Shown here one piece after another: positions 9,548 to 21,628 of a stretch of 64,000 nucleotides of DNA (positions are counted from its first letter, which is position 1; each line of letters begins with the position of its first letter). The notes below the pieces were generated by a model. That model was not told where the DNA came from, did no database searches, and worked only from the letters and a program-made list of their open reading frames with translations. Made by a program: the position numbers and the translations under genes. This DNA is from Choricystis sp. odSpoLacu1 (taxonomy: Eukaryota > Chlorophyta > Trebouxiophyceae): positions 1 through 64,000 of the forward strand of contig OY253650.1 of the NCBI GenBank assembly GCA_958009055.1. Direction: 5' to 3'.

Positions 9548-11534
9548 ATGCTGACCACCTGCTCGCGTGCGCTGACCCCCGCCCGCCCGGCGGCCGCCCG
9601 CCCCATCCTGCCCGCCCGCCGCGCCGCGCGCGTGGCCCCCGCGCGCCGCGCGCCCGCGCCCGCCGCCATCGCGGCGCCCCCCAGCACGACCGCGCCCAAC
9701 CACAACGTCGACTTTGTGAGTGGGAACATGAATTGGTGGCAGGCAGGGGCAGGCGTGTCGTGGCGCTGGTGTCGGCACCCGTTTCCCTCCTCCTGCTGCC
9801 GTCACGTTTCCGACCGCTCGCTCCCACGCGCCGCCAGGGCGCTGCAGGGGGCACTGCGGCCGCGTATCCACCGCCTGCCGCCCCACTCTCCCTCTCTCTG
9901 CTTTCGGGCGGGTGTCGTATTGCGAGATTCGGGGGCGTTGAGTGGCGCGGCGGCTGCGAGAGGGCCACGCGCACGCCCGCACTCCGAGCGCGACCGTCAC
10001 CTCACACTTTCTCCCCCCCCCCCCCCCCCCCAGAACGAGGTCCCCCTCGCCGCCCCCCCGCCCTTCACCCTGGCCGACATCAAGGCCTCCATCCCGGACG
10101 CCTGCTTCCAGAAGAACGCGCTCAAGTCGTTCGCCTACCTGGCGTGGGACGTGGCGGTTGTCCTCGGCCTGGCGGCCGCGGCCTTCACCTACGCCCCGGC
10201 CGCGCCCTGGCTCTGGCCCCTCTACTGGGTGGCCCAAGGCACCATGTTCTGGGCCCTGTTTGTGGTGGGGCACGACTGGTGAGGAGTGGAGTGGAGTGTG
10301 GGGGTGGGGTGGTGTTTTGAGGGGACGGGGGGAACGGGGGGGAAGCGCGTGACAGGATCATCGAGCGAGCGAGAGGTTCATCGAGCGGCTCGACGATTGT
10401 GTCCATCAAAAAGCCACTCCCACCCCCCTCCCTCCCTCTCTCCCACCCCCACCCCCCCATCCATCACAGTGGCCACCAATCCTTCTCCAACAACCGCGCC
10501 CTCAACGACTTTGTCGGCAACATCGTCCACGCCTCCATCATGGTGCCCTACCACGGGTGGCGCGTGTCGCACCGCACCCACCACTCCAACCATGGCCACG
10601 TGGAGAATGATGAGTCGTGGCACCCCGTGGCCAAGACGCTGCTGGACGGCATGGATGGGCTGGCGCGGGCGGGGCGGCTGTCCCTGCCGTGGGCCATGTT
10701 TGCGTACCCATTCTACCTGTGGAAACGGTCGCCCGGCAAGGAAGGGTCCCACTTTGATCCGGGGTGCGACCTGTTTACCGAGGGGGAGACGGGCATGGTG
10801 CGTTGGTGGTGTGGGAGTGTGTGGGTGGGTGAGGAGAGGAACAAGAAGGGTAGGTGTCAACACACACACACAACTCACCCCCCCCCCCCCCCCCCCCCCC
10901 TCCCCACCACCACCACCCATCAGGTCCGCACCTCCAACTTCTTCAACCTGGCCATGGTCGCCGTCCTGGCCGCCGTCACGGTGCAGCTGGGCCCCTTGAT
11001 GACGTTGGCCCTCTACGGCGTCCCGTACTGGGTCAACGTTGTCTGGCTCGACCTGGTCACCTACCTGCACCACCACGGGTCTTCCGACGCCAACGAGAAG
11101 ATCCCCTGGTACCGTGGGGAGGAGTGGTCCTACCTGCGGGGCGGCCTGTCCACGATTGACCGCGACTACGGCATTTTCAACAAGATCCACCACGACATCG
11201 GCACCCACGTCGTGCACCACCTGTTCCCCCAGATTCCGCACTACAACCTGTGCGCTGCCACGGGTGAGTTGGTTGGGTGTGGGTGGTTGGGAGGTGGGTG
11301 GGAGAGAGAGAGATAAAAAACAAATCACACCCCACCCCCCACCCAAAACCCTCCCCACTCCTCACAGACGCCGCCAAGTCCGTGTTCGGCGAGTACTACC
11401 GCGAGCCCGTCAAGTCGGGCCCCCTGCCCCTCCACCTGCTGGAGCCCCTCATCCGCTCCTTCAAGAACGACCACTTTGTGGATGACACCGGCGACATCGT
11501 GCTCTACAAGCAGGCCCCCGAGCTGGCCAAGTGA
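9548..11534 (+). CDS. FAD7: Plastid omega-3 fatty acid desaturase
   Basis: The exons are 9548-9715, 10034-10278, 10470-10797, 10924-11263 and 11368-11534, giving 415 aa. The enzyme introduces the omega-3 double bond into membrane-lipid acyl chains using ferredoxin in the plastid. Three histidine boxes are present: HDCGH (formed across the exon 2/3 junction, near residue 138), HRTHH (near 172) and HVVHH (near 341). Flanking plant FAD7/8-type stretches include [40 protein letters not shown] and FPQIPHYNL. The N-terminus is Ala/Arg/Pro-rich, typical of a plastid transit peptide. Several introns end in long poly-C tracts directly before CAG. Confidence 0.96.
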
Positions 11535-11905
11535 AGAGAGTCAGTGTGTGCAGCGTGTGAGTGACTATAATTTTGCTTGGGAAGAGGCGGCTCATCGTCT
11601 CCTGGTGGACACCCCGTGATTTTTCTTCTTTTCTTTGCCTCGTTTTTTTCGACCCCCCTTTCTCAGGGAGTTAAAAGACAGCCTCCCCCCCCCCCCTTCC
11701 CCCCCCTGCAACGCGCCCCCCCCCCCCCAACCACGTGCAACAATGTTTCCAAAAATTCTTTTCTTTTTGAAAAAGTCGGGGAGTGGTGAGCGCGTGCGTG
11801 TGTGCGCGCGGCGACGACGAACAGAGAGAGAGCGACGCGGGGGGCAAGACCCTCACACCTCGAACTCCACTCTCTCTCTCTCTCTGCCCCCTCCTCCCTC
11901 CAATC
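11535..11905. other. Intergenic, desaturase 3' flank and CRAL-TRIO gene promoter
   Basis: The stretch contains several C-runs (about 11690-11730) and an AT-richer patch with TTTTTC runs. A GTGCGTGTGTGCGCGC segment and CT repeats follow just before the next ATG. No coding or RNA gene is recognised. Confidence 0.5.
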
Positions 11906-13219
11906 ATGACTGGCCCCACCCCCGCCCCCCCCGCCGACGTGGCGGCCGTCATGGTCGCCGTGGCCGACCTGACGGGGGACAACGCGTCCGCCACCGCGTT
12001 TGTGACGAAGGCCACGGCGGCACGCTACCTGGCCGCGCGCGGCGGGTCGGTGCCCAAAGCTGTGAAAGCGCTGCGGTGAGTGTGGGATGGAAAGACGCAG
12101 CATGGCAAGGGGGAGTCATTCCGAGGCCACATGGGGGGAGTTGGGCCCGGCAGGGAGAGTCGGGGGCGGGGGCGGGGCAGGGCGCACGGGGGGTCGCATG
12201 GGGGCGCAAACATGCATCGATGGCCCTCACCTCCCGCTGCCTCTCCCACGCCCCCACCCTCACCACACAGCTCCACCCTCGAGTGGCGCGCCAAGTACCA
12301 GCCCGACACCATCACCTGGGACGAAGTCTGCCGCCTCAACACGGGGCGCCTGGAGCTGCTGGACGAGCGCGACGCGGCGGGGCGCCCGATCAACTACTTC
12401 CGCCTGCGGTGAATTTGGGGTTGTGTTGTGTGTGTGTGTGTGTTGTGTGCGTTGTGCGTGGAGGGAGGGGATGTGGCGCCCATCCACCGCCACCACCTCT
12501 CTCTGCTCAACTCATCATCCCCCCTCTTCCCCCCCCACCCACACACACAGCTGCCCGCTCGCCGACAAGCCCACCGACGACGAAGTGCTGCGCCACTGGA
12601 TCTACCACATCGAGTCCACCATGCAGTACGCGGACGAGCACAGTGCGTGGGAAGGGAGGAGGGGGTGTGGCAGAGGGGGGGGCATGATGATGACTTTTTT
12701 CCTCTCCACGCCAACCAACCAACCCACCCCACACTTTCCCCAGCCCCCGGCTCCAAAGTCGTCGTCCTGTTCGACATGACCACCCTGCCCGGCACCGCGG
12801 AACCCCCGCTCTCCCTCCAAGTCGAGTGCCTGCGCATCGTGCAGGCGCACTACCCAGAGCGCATGGGCCTGGCCGTCGTGTGCCATCCGCCCACCCTGTT
12901 CTGGTTGATTTGGCGTGCGATTCAACCCTTCCTGGACCCGGTGACCAAGGCCAAGGTCGTATTCTGCACGTCGAATGAGGATGTGCGCAAAACCGTGTCT
13001 GCCCACGTGTCCCCGTCCTCCCTCTACGAGACGCTGGGGGGGGACATGCCGGACGCCGCCTTGGACGCGTCCCGCACCGACCGCCTGATGCGCGAGTTGG
13101 AGGCCCGCCGCCGCGCCAACGTGGCGGCGGTGGCCGCGTCGATGGCGGGCGAGGCGCCGCCGACGGGCAAGCTGGCGCGCGTGGCGACGGCTGAGCTGGA
13201 GGCGACGGCGGTGGCTTGA
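11906..13219 (+). CDS. CRAL-TRIO (Sec14-like) lipid-transfer protein
   Basis: The exons are 11906-12075, 12271-12408, 12551-12642 and 12744-13219, giving 291 aa. The layout is Sec14-like. A helical CRAL-TRIO N domain comes first (ATAARYLAARGGSVPKAVKAL then TLEWRAKYQPD). The lipid-binding domain follows, with KVVVLFDMT, VECLRIVQAHYPERMGLAVV, FWLIWRAIQPFLDPVTKAKV and a LYETLGGDMP end corresponding to the family L-x-x-E-[LY]-G-G. The C-terminal 50 residues are Ala/Arg-rich and unstructured-looking. Such proteins bind and exchange phosphatidylinositol, phosphatidylcholine or other hydrophobic ligands, but the ligand here is unknown. Confidence 0.92.
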
Positions 13220-13450
13220 GAGAGAGAGACGGGTTGACACCATTTCATCATCATCAGAGAGTTGAGGGAACACGCGCGGCCTGCTGCAGCACGTTTTGGG
13301 TGGTGTTGATTTTTTTTTGTTTTGCCGCGCTTGTTGTTTTCTTTTCCGTCACAAACCCCGTTTGTTTGTGAGAAAGGAGGAATCCTTTTTCACACCGACA
13401 CACGCGCCCCTGCGCTCGCGCGTCGCCCACTCTCTCTCCCTCTCTCCACC

Positions 13451-15540
13451 ATGGACGCGGCCGTGGCCAAGGTGCGACCACACAGCGCGACGGGCGCGAC
13501 GCAATGGCGCATCGCTGCGCTTTTGTTTTGGCAACGCCGCCTCCCCCTTTTCCGCCCACTCGTGCCTCGCTTGGTGTCGTGTCCAATCTGGACCTGCACT
13601 GAGCGTGTTTGGGGATGGCAGGTCACCCCGATACTCGGCCACTAGACGCGAAAACAAAATTGCAATGGCGCGCTCTCCTCTCCCCCGCCGCCCGCGCCCC
13701 CGCTCGCGCTTGCGCTCACCCTGTGACAACGCGTGTTGCAGCCTGGTCACGCGGTTTGTGCATTGGACCGGGCTTGAGAGACGGCCCCCAGAGCGTCTGC
13801 GCCACCCTGTCCCTGTTGTCCCTCCCTCGACGCACTCCACCCCCACACACTCCCCACACGCACAGGCCAAAGACGACCGCCGCAACAACTCCCTGCTCGT
13901 CGTCGCCGCCGCCCGCGGCTACCTGCACGACGTGGAGACCCTGGTCGCCGCCGGCGCGTCCGTGTCTGCGGTCGACAAGCGCGGCGTGTCCGCCCTGCAC
14001 TACGCCGCCGGCGGCGACCGGGAGGCGGTGACGGCATACCTGCTGTCTCGCGGCGCCGACGGCGACGTGGAGGACAAGAGCGGCGCCACCCCGCTGCACT
14101 GGGCGACGTCGCACGGCGCGCCGCGCGCGGCGGCCGCGCTGCTGGCGCGCGGCGTGTGGGCGGCCGCACCCGACGGCAGGGACGAAACGCCGCTGCACAT
14201 TGCGGCCCGGTAAGAGAGGAGTGTGGGGGAGACAAGGAGGGAGAATACTGACACGAATGAAGAAGAAGAAAAACATCACCCCAACCCACCCTTTCCCCAG
14301 CTCCAACAACGCCGACCTTGTCCGCGCCCTCACCGCCGCCGTCTCCAAATCCGACCTGCGTGACCGCAACAAGCGTGGCCTGACTCCGCTGGCGGAGGCG
14401 GTGTTGGCGGGCGCGCTCGACGCGGCGGCCGCCCTGATGACAGCGGGTGCGTCCCTGGCGGACGCTCAGTGCAGGGGGTGGCCCCTGCTGTCGGTGGCGG
14501 CGGCTGCCGGCAACGCCGACGCTGTCAAGTGGGTGCTGGCAGCACGCGGCGACGCGCGCGCGGCTGGGCCGGGGGGCGTCACCCCTCTGCACGCAGCTGC
14601 CGCCGCCGCCTGCACTCCCGCCGTCCACGCCCTGCTGCAAGCCGGCGCAGATGTGGACGCTGTGGATGTCGATGGACGTGTGGCAGTCGACGTGCTGCCC
14701 GCGGGCGCCAGTGGCGAGTTGGCCACCACGCTCGCGCGCACCACCAACTCCGCCAAACCACCGCCCCCCGCCTCCGTCACCGCGGGCGCCTTCTCATCCG
14801 CGTCATCCGCATTTGCTGCTCTCTCCCCCGCCGATCGCGTCGCCGCCGCCACCCGATGGGCGGCCCTGGACGACGCGCTGGAGGCGGCAACGGCACCCTA
14901 TCCAACCGCCGCCTTTGCCCACGCTCAGCACGCGCGCACCGCCCGCCACAAACTCACCATCCACAAAGCGGTGTGCATGCTGCACGATGACGACGACTGG
15001 CAGGAGGGCGCATCGTTGGGGCGGGTGAAGGAGGCGGTGGATGCGGTGCGGCGCGACCCGGCCGCAGTCGAACGTTTCCTCCACGACCCCACCACCATGC
15101 ACGTGCTGACCGGCCTTAAAAAGCTGCAAGCCGTGGCCGCCGGCAATGGGAGGCACGCCGTCCCGTTTGACGCGTTGTTGACTTGCAACTGTGCGGAGAG
15201 CGACTGGCGCGCCGTGGACGCACGCACGCTGGCGATGCTGCGCTCGCTGCACGATGCCCACGTGGCGGCGGCTGCGGCTGCAGCAGCAGAGGAGGAGGAG
15301 GGACCGGCCACCCAGGCCGCCAAACGCGTGATGGACGCGCACGAACAGGGGAGGCAAGGTGATGTGGAGGCTGCCACCGACAACGACCCCACTCACTCCA
15401 CCCTCACCATCAAGCAACGCGTCGTCGACACCCTCGTGAGAGCCGTGCTGCAGGGCCTGGTGGCTGCCGCCGCGCTGTGGCTGATCAACCGGGTGACCGC
15501 CCCCAACAAGGCGGCGGTCAAGCTGAGTGCAGAGTTGTGA
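13451..15540 (+). CDS. Ankyrin-repeat protein with C-terminal membrane segment
   Basis: The exons are 13451-13471 (MDAAVAK), 13866-14209 and 14301-15540, giving 534 aa. At least six ankyrin repeats are readable, with consensus ends such as NNSLLVVAAARGY, GVSALHYAAGGD, GATPLHWATSHG, DETPLHIAAR, GLTPLAEAVLAG and GVTPLHAAAAA. A helical region of about 200 residues without repeats follows. A hydrophobic stretch near the C-terminus (VLQGLVAAAALWLI) could be a tail anchor. There is no DHHC, RING or kinase motif. It is convergent with symplekin, with only 60 bp between stops. Confidence 0.85.
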
Positions 15541-15600
15541 AGGTGGCATGAAATGAAGATTGGTGCTCTCTTGTTTTTTCAACCAACCAAAACACAGTGT

Positions 15601-18600
15601 TTACATGCCCCTCGCCGCCGCCGCCTCCGCTTCCAGCGTGTCCAGCATCGCCTTGGTGGCCGGCGGCACCGCCACCCTCCCCCCCGCCAGCCTCGCATAG
15701 TCTGTGAGCGGCGCGCGCAGCGGCGCGCCATCTGCGCTCCGCAGCGCAGACGCCAGCACGTCAGTCGGCAACGACAGCACCACCGCAAACGAGTCGGGAG
15801 CTGCAGCACGAGCAGCCAGCAGCCAGCCTCGCCACGCGCCCGCGTCGGCGGACCACAGGGTGCGTGCCGCGAGGGCGGCCAGCGTGTCCACCACAAACCC
15901 ACGCAGGCTGGGGGCTGCTGCCAGTGCCTGGATCAACAGCCGCATGTACAGAGGGGGCAGGGGGGCCCGCGTCAGCAGGCGGGACAGGGCGGCCGCCAGG
16001 TCGGCGGGGGTGAAGGCGCCGGGGAGGGCGAGGGCCGCGTTGACGGCCGCCCGCGCGCGCGCGAGGGCGGCTTTGCCACCCCCGCCCGCCGCGTCCAGCG
16101 TGGCCAACGCTTCCAGCAGCTCGGCAGGGGTGAGGGAGGGGCCGACGACGTCAGGGCCGCGGGGACCGAGCGCACGCGCCAGCGCCGCGCGCAGCGGTTT
16201 GTCGGGCAGGGCCGCCAGCGCCGGCAGCACGCGCACGACGCCGTCCCGACTCAACCCGCCCACCGCGGGCGGCAGCAGGCGCCCATCCCCCGTGGCGTCT
16301 GCCGCGGTCAGCAAGGATGCCGCCAAGGCGGCGGGCGGAGGGGCGCGCTCGGTGGCGGCGTACAGCAGTTTGAGCAGGAGCGCGGCATCGCGCGAGGGAG
16401 ACGGGGCGCCCCCCCCGGCCACGGCGGCCGTGCCTGCCTCCGCCTCCGCGTCCACCGCCGCCTTCAACGCGGGCGCGCCCGCGCCCAGCGTGCGGGCCAG
16501 GCTGTCGGCCAACCGCACGACGGCGGCGCGCCCTGGACTGGCGCGCGGCGCGGTCGAGACGGCGGCCAGCAGCCCTGGCAACAACTCGTCGGGGGACCGC
16601 GTCACGAGGGCGCAGTACAGTTCGACCGCAGCGGCGGCGACGGTGGCGGGGGAGGGAGGGGGCGGGGGCGGCGCGAGGGTGCCGTCAGCGGGGGGGGCGC
16701 GTTCGTCGGGCGCGGCCTTCGCTGCCTCCTCCGCCTCCTCCTCCTCCTTGGCCTCCACCACCACCGCCAACCCTGCCTCCAGCCGCGCCCGCGCCCTGTC
16801 CACCAGCCCCGCCGCCAGCGCCGGCTCAGGCAGCAGCCGGTTGGTGGCCAGGCGCACCGCTTTGCCGCGCGTGTCGGTGTCGGGGCGGGCTGCAGCCGCG
16901 ACGACAGCGTCCAACGCTTCCCCGCGGGCGGAGGGGCGGTGCAGGGCGACGTCCCGCGCGGCAGCCAGGGCGACGGTGGCGGTGGTGGAGGAGGAGGCGG
17001 TGAGTGTGGTCAAAAAGGTGAGCACACTGCCGGGCGGCAGGGAGGGTGCGCCGAGCAACACGCTCGCAGCCACCTTGTCTGCATCCCCGCCCGCCGCAGC
17101 CACCGCGTCAGCCACGGCGGCCAGCACGGCGCTGACTGCGGCCTCGTACCGCCCTCCCGGCGGCGGGGTGGGCAGGGTTGTGGCGTCGCCAACAGCATCC
17201 GCGGCAAACAGAGCCGCCAGCCAAGCGAGCGCGACGTCCCTGCCCTCCGCGGTGGCCGCCCGCCCGCCCGCCGCCAGCCAGGCCAGCAACTGGTCGGCAA
17301 GACCCCCCCCCCGCCGCGTCATCAGCCGCCAGGCGGGCCAGGGCGGCGTCTCGGAAGGGGGTGCGCGGCGCGGAGAGCAAGCGCGCGTAACAGTCGCACC
17401 GCGCGGCGCGCCGCGCGCGGGCATCCATCTGGATGGCGGCCAGCGGGATGATGGCGGCGGCGGGCGCGACGGGCGGGGGGGCGGGCTCGGGCTTGGGGGG
17501 GGGAGGCTCGGGTTTGGGGGCGGATGGAGCGGGGGGGGGGCGCGCGCGCGCGCGGCAGCGCACCCCCGCCACTCAACGGCGCCTCCCACCCACCATCCAG
17601 CCCGCACCCCAGCGCGCCCGCGAGCTCGGCCAGGGGACCACCTGTGGGCCCCCACCCGTGCGGCGGCGGTGGCACTGCGGGCGGGGCGGCCAGCGCGGCT
17701 GCCAGCACAGCGTCCGCGAGGGGCCCCAGGGGCAGCGACCGAATGAAGGCCTCCACCGCGGGGGCACCCCCCACGCGGGAAGCGTGGGCTGCGACGGTAG
17801 CCAGGATGTGGTGGACGTCGGCGGCGGGGGTGGAAGGAGGGGGTGGAGGTGTGGCGGAGGGCAAGGGCGCGGGGGGTGGTTGCGCCACTGGTGGCGCCAC
17901 CGCCGCCGCCTCCTCCTGCGCCGCCCACCGCGACACTCTGGGCCGGTCGTCACCACTCTCGCTGCGTTGCCGCTTGGGCGCGGGCTCGCCGGATGGCGGC
18001 GCATCCGCGGGGCGCGTTGTGGCGGGGGCGGGCGCAGCAGGCGCTGTGGCCTCCGCCTCCGCCGCCTCCACCCCCAGCGACCGCAGCGCGGGGGCGACGG
18101 CGTCGCGACAAGCGGGATGCGCCCTGACCACCCTTGTCAACGCGTCCGCCAGGGCTGCCTTGACAGTGGCGTGCACAGGCGGCGGCGTCGCGGCCGCCAA
18201 GAGCGGCGGCACAGCCGCGTCGACCCCCACCGACGCCGCAGCCGCCACCGCGCGCACCAGGGACACGCCGATGAGGCCAGAGGCTGATGCTGTGGCGGCC
18301 GGCAGCACAGCCCCCAGGCGAGCAACACACTCAGCGACCGCGGCCGCGGCCGCCGCGCTGCGTGGTGCGGCCGCCACAAGTGCCCCCACCACGCTCTCCA
18401 CCGCTTTGGCGGCGTCAGCACGTGAGCTGCTGTCGCCCACCGCAAGCGTGAGCAATCCACGGCGCACGCGGGCAGCCGCGGGCCAGGCCGCGTTGTCGGC
18501 GTCGCCGCCACTCACTCGCAGTGCCGCAGTGTGTGTCTCTGCCGCCACCGCCACCGCGCGCTTAGCCGCGGCCGCGGTGGCGTCAGCCAGTACGTCCGCC

Positions 18601-19131
18601 ACAGCGCCCGCGCACGTGGCGATGACGGTGGCTGCGTCGGCGGGGGGCAGGGACGCTGCAGCCGCGCTGGACGCAGCACCACAAAACTCGGCCACCGCGC
18701 CCCGCGCGGCGGCCGCCCTTTCAGCGCGCAGGTCGGCCACTTCGGGAGCAATTTCGGGCAGCAGGGTGGGGCGGCGGCGGCAGGCGACCTCGGTGAGTCG
18801 GGCGAGAAGGTCGGCCTGTGGAGGAGAAGGAAAACAAAAAAATCGGTTGATCTTTGCCTGTTCTCTCACCTTAACACACACGCAACGCCTCCTCCTGCTC
18901 TCTCTCTCTCTCTCCCACACACAAACTCACCTTGGCCTCCCCCGTCGTCGCCAGCTTGGCGTCGTTGAGCAGGGCCACCGCGTCGTCGCGGGCGGTGTCG
19001 CCCCCGGGCGGCGCCACGCCCGCCGCCTGGGCGGGCGGCGGGGCTGGCACGGGGTCGTGCGTGTCTAGCATGCCGGCGTCGTCGTCGCCGGCGGCGAGGC
19101 CTGCGGCGCGCGTGGAGCGGCGGGGCGGCAT
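15601..19131 (-). CDS. SYMPK: Symplekin, pre-mRNA 3'-end processing scaffold (two homopolymer frameshifts)
   Basis: Exon 1 is 19131-18931 (67 codons) and exon 2 is 18815-15601. Symplekin/Pta1 is the scaffold of the cleavage and polyadenylation factor. The C-terminal region matches the symplekin C-terminal domain: LYMRLLIQALAAAPSLRGFV, then a TLW...W-x-G-W block, then APDSFAVVLSLP and LRAPLTDYARLA. The N-terminal half is HEAT-like and Ala-rich. Continuous homology needs two one-base frame changes in exon 2. One lies near the G10 run at 17531-17540 or the G-run just before it. The other is at the C10 run 17303-17312. Both lie in Pro/Gly-rich coding, so sequence error is more likely than decay. 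It is divergent from the SR-like gene. Confidence 0.88.
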
Positions 19132-19369
19132 GGGGTGGGTCGGACGAACGGGAATTCGGCAGGTGCGTGTCTCTTCCTGTCACCGCATCGTGGCTCGCAG
19201 CCTGGGAAGAGAGCACGCAGGGGAGAGGCGCCTCTCTGCGTCAACTGAAAGGCGCTCGGTCCAAAGCGGGAGGCCGCGGTCGCGCAAAATTCGGTCGAAA
19301 CAGTGAAACAAAAAACCGACGGCCGGCCGACTCGCCTCTCACTCTCGTCTGCCTCTTTTCGGTCCAGCC

Positions 19370-20365
19370 ATGGCGCGGTCACGCAGCCGCTCGCGCTCGC
19401 GCAAGAGCCACTCCCCCACCAAACACAAACACAAGAAGCACAGCAGCAGCCGGCACCACGGCCGCCGCTCCCGCTCGCCGCGCCGGCGCCACCGCTCGCG
19501 CTCGTCGCCGTCGCCGTCCCCCTCTGGCGGCGGCGAACGCGTCCGCAAGCCGTCACGTTCCATGTCGCGCGAGCGCCGCCTCGTCAAAGCCGCCAAAAAG
19601 TTTTTAAAGGACCACTTGAAACAACAACAGCGCGCGGCCGCGTGGCCGCCGGCTGACGACCCGCTGCCCGGGCCGCACGATGATGTACCCGCCATCGACC
19701 CCGACACCGACTTCTTCACGCGGGCGGCCGAGTTCAGGATGTGGCTGCACGAGACTCGGGGCGTGGCGGTGACTGATTTGATGTCAGAGGAAGCTCGCGA
19801 GTCTTTCCGTGCCTTTGCGGCCGCCTGGGCTGCCCGCCGCCTGCCGCTGCGCTTCTACGACGGCACCGTGGCTGACGCGCCCGCCCCTCGTGCTGCCGCC
19901 GCTGCGTCTGCCTGGGGGTTTGCACGGCGCGCGGCGGCAGCTGGCAAAGCAGACGACCCCGACGCACGGGCAGCCGCGCGCGCTGCCTCCCACGCCGACG
20001 CGCGTGCCTGGCGCCGTGACCGGGCCCAAGAAGCGGACGACCTGGCCCCCAAGCCGACACCCGGCACGCACGATGCCCGCGTCGCGGCGCGCGCGGCGCG
20101 TCGCGACGGCGAGGCGGCGGCCGCCGCGTCCCCCGACCGAGACGCGTTCGTTGATGAAGGCCTCGACACCTTTGCTCGGGCGCGCGCCGCAGAAGCGGCA
20201 CGGACCGCGGCCAGGGACGCCAGGATGGCGGTCAAGCATGATGGGTTGAGGGCGCGTGCCGCTGCGGCGCAGGCTGCAGAGGACGCCAAGATGGCGGCGT
20301 TGCGCGCCCTTGCTGCGGCAGGCCCGATCACGATCGCCAGGCGGGCGCCCCCGCCGCCAGAGTAG
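19370..20365 (+). CDS. SR-like nuclear protein
   Basis: This is a single exon of 331 aa. The first 70 residues are an Arg/Ser/His/Lys-rich tract (RSRSRSRSRKSHS, RSRSPRRRHRSRSS), as in splicing regulators. A short conserved-looking globular block follows at about residues 120-165 (FFTRAAEFRMWLHE...MSEEARESFRAFAAAW...RFYDG), resembling plant proteins named splicing regulatory glutamine/lysine-rich-like. The rest is Ala/Arg-rich helix. It probably acts in nuclear mRNA processing. There is no RRM. It is head-to-head with symplekin (238 bp). Confidence 0.7.
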   Translation: MARSRSRSRSRKSHSPTKHKHKKHSSSRHHGRRSRSPRRRHRSRSSPSPSPSGGGERVRKPSRSMSRERRLVKAAKKFLKDHLKQQQRAAAWPPADDPLPGPHDDVPAIDPDTDFFTRAAEFRMWLHETRGVAVTDLMSEEARESFRAFAAAWAARRLPLRFYDGTVADAPAPRAAAAASAWGFARRAAAAGKADDPDARAAARAASHADARAWRRDRAQEADDLAPKPTPGTHDARVAARAARRDGEAAAAASPDRDAFVDEGLDTFARARAAEAARTAARDARMAVKHDGLRARAAAAQAAEDAKMAALRALAAAGPITIARRAPPPPE

Positions 20366-20456
20366 AGAGTGTAGAGAGGGGCTGTGTGTATCAAAGCAAC
20401 AAAAACAGAGAGCCCCGCTTTTTTTTTTTCTGTCACAACGCGAAACCGACTGCTCA

Positions 20457-21260
20457 ATGCGCGCCCCTCCCCCAATCCAGCCCCGAGCCGAGCCGCCCCG
20501 CCCCTCCCTTCTCCTCGGATCAATCGACGCATGCCGGCGTGAGCTGGGCAAGCTGCAGGCGGCGGGCGAGGCGCTGCTGGCGGCCGGTGCGCCACCCAAA
20601 GACTGGGCCCCCCTCGTCCACCGCTACCGCTGGCTGCGCGAGACCCTGGTGTCGCAGCACGAGGCGAATGGCACACTCGCCGCAGCCGCGTTTGGGGCGG
20701 CTGCCGACGCAGCCCTGCGGGCGGGCGAGTATGGCGAGTTTTTGAAGGCGGTCACCCACCTTGCGCACGGAGGCGACGTGGTGGCAGAGGACGGTCCATC
20801 CCTCAGCTCCTATGCTGTCGGTGAAGCTGACGCGCTACTACTGCTCTACTTTGTGTGTGTGCCGCCTCGGCCTGAACCGCTGGACGCCGCGACGCGGTTG
20901 CGCGCGGTGGTGCGCGCGGCAGACACTGACGCGCTGCCGGCGTCCGTCGCGTCAGCCCTAGCCATGGCATCCGCCGTGCTGTCAGGCGATAGCTTGACCT
21001 TTGGCCGGCTCCTGACCACCACCAACACGGACGCTGGGTGGCGCGCACACGCGCTCGCGCGCGCACTGACGCCACGCGCCCACGCTCGCGCCCTGGCCAC
21101 CCTGGGCGCCACCTACAGATCGCTGCCGCCTGGCGTGGCGGCGCGGTTGATGGGCACGGATGAAGATGGGTTGGCGGTTGCAGTGGCGGCGGCGTGTGAG
21201 GGCGCGGCGTGGGCGCGCGCGTGGTGCGAGGGCGGGGGGGAGCTCAAGTTCAAAGGATGA
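20457..21260 (+). CDS. SAC3/GANP-domain (LENG8/THP3-like) protein
   Basis: This is a single exon of 267 aa. A W-x-x-L-x-x-x-Y-R-x-L-R-E motif (DWAPLVHRYRWLRETLVSQ) is followed by AALRAGEYGEFLKAVTHLAH. An Ala-rich helical PCI-like region comes next, with VLSGDSLTFGRLLTT. The order and spacing agree with the SAC3/GANP winged-helix/PCI domain of mRNA export and splicing-associated proteins (LENG8, THP3). It is shorter than SAC3 itself and resembles an isolated domain. The call rests on pattern memory. Confidence 0.6.
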   Translation: MRAPPPIQPRAEPPRPSLLLGSIDACRRELGKLQAAGEALLAAGAPPKDWAPLVHRYRWLRETLVSQHEANGTLAAAAFGAAADAALRAGEYGEFLKAVTHLAHGGDVVAEDGPSLSSYAVGEADALLLLYFVCVPPRPEPLDAATRLRAVVRAADTDALPASVASALAMASAVLSGDSLTFGRLLTTTNTDAGWRAHALARALTPRAHARALATLGATYRSLPPGVAARLMGTDEDGLAVAVAAACEGAAWARAWCEGGGELKFKG

Positions 21261-21628
21261 AAAAGGGCAGCAGACATGATGTTTATTTGTAGCCTTGGTT
21301 TGTAGCGCACTCTCACAGGACTGGTCGTGTTCGACTGAGAACGGCCGGAGGAGGCAGAGGTGGCGCGTTGGTTTTCGCAAAAAACACTCGCGGCGTTGCG
21401 TTTTTTCTTCACCGCGCGCCTCTCGCGCCCTCACTCCCTCTGCCTCTCGCCATGCGGGCCGCCTGGTGAAAGAGGGGGACCCCCTCGTCCCCCCCCGCCA
21501 CCGCATGCGGACCAACCACCCGCAAGCGTGACACCCACACGTCGCGTGCGACTCACTCTCCCCATCGCGCGCGCGTGCCCCCCCGCGCCTCCCGCGGTCT
21601 CAGCACCTCGCCGTGTGGTCTGGCCACC
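21261..21628. other. Intergenic between SAC3-like and pseudokinase genes
   Basis: Nothing coding is recognised. A TTTGTAGCC segment follows the stop, giving way to C-rich sequence typical of the 5' leaders here. Confidence 0.5.

Noticed and set aside
15704..17746. 680-aa open frame on the plus strand
   Set aside because: It is antisense to symplekin, which has the family motifs; it is a GC-bias shadow.
15601..19131. Symplekin as a pseudogene
   Set aside because: Only two breaks, both at homopolymers, with conserved sequence throughout; error is more likely.
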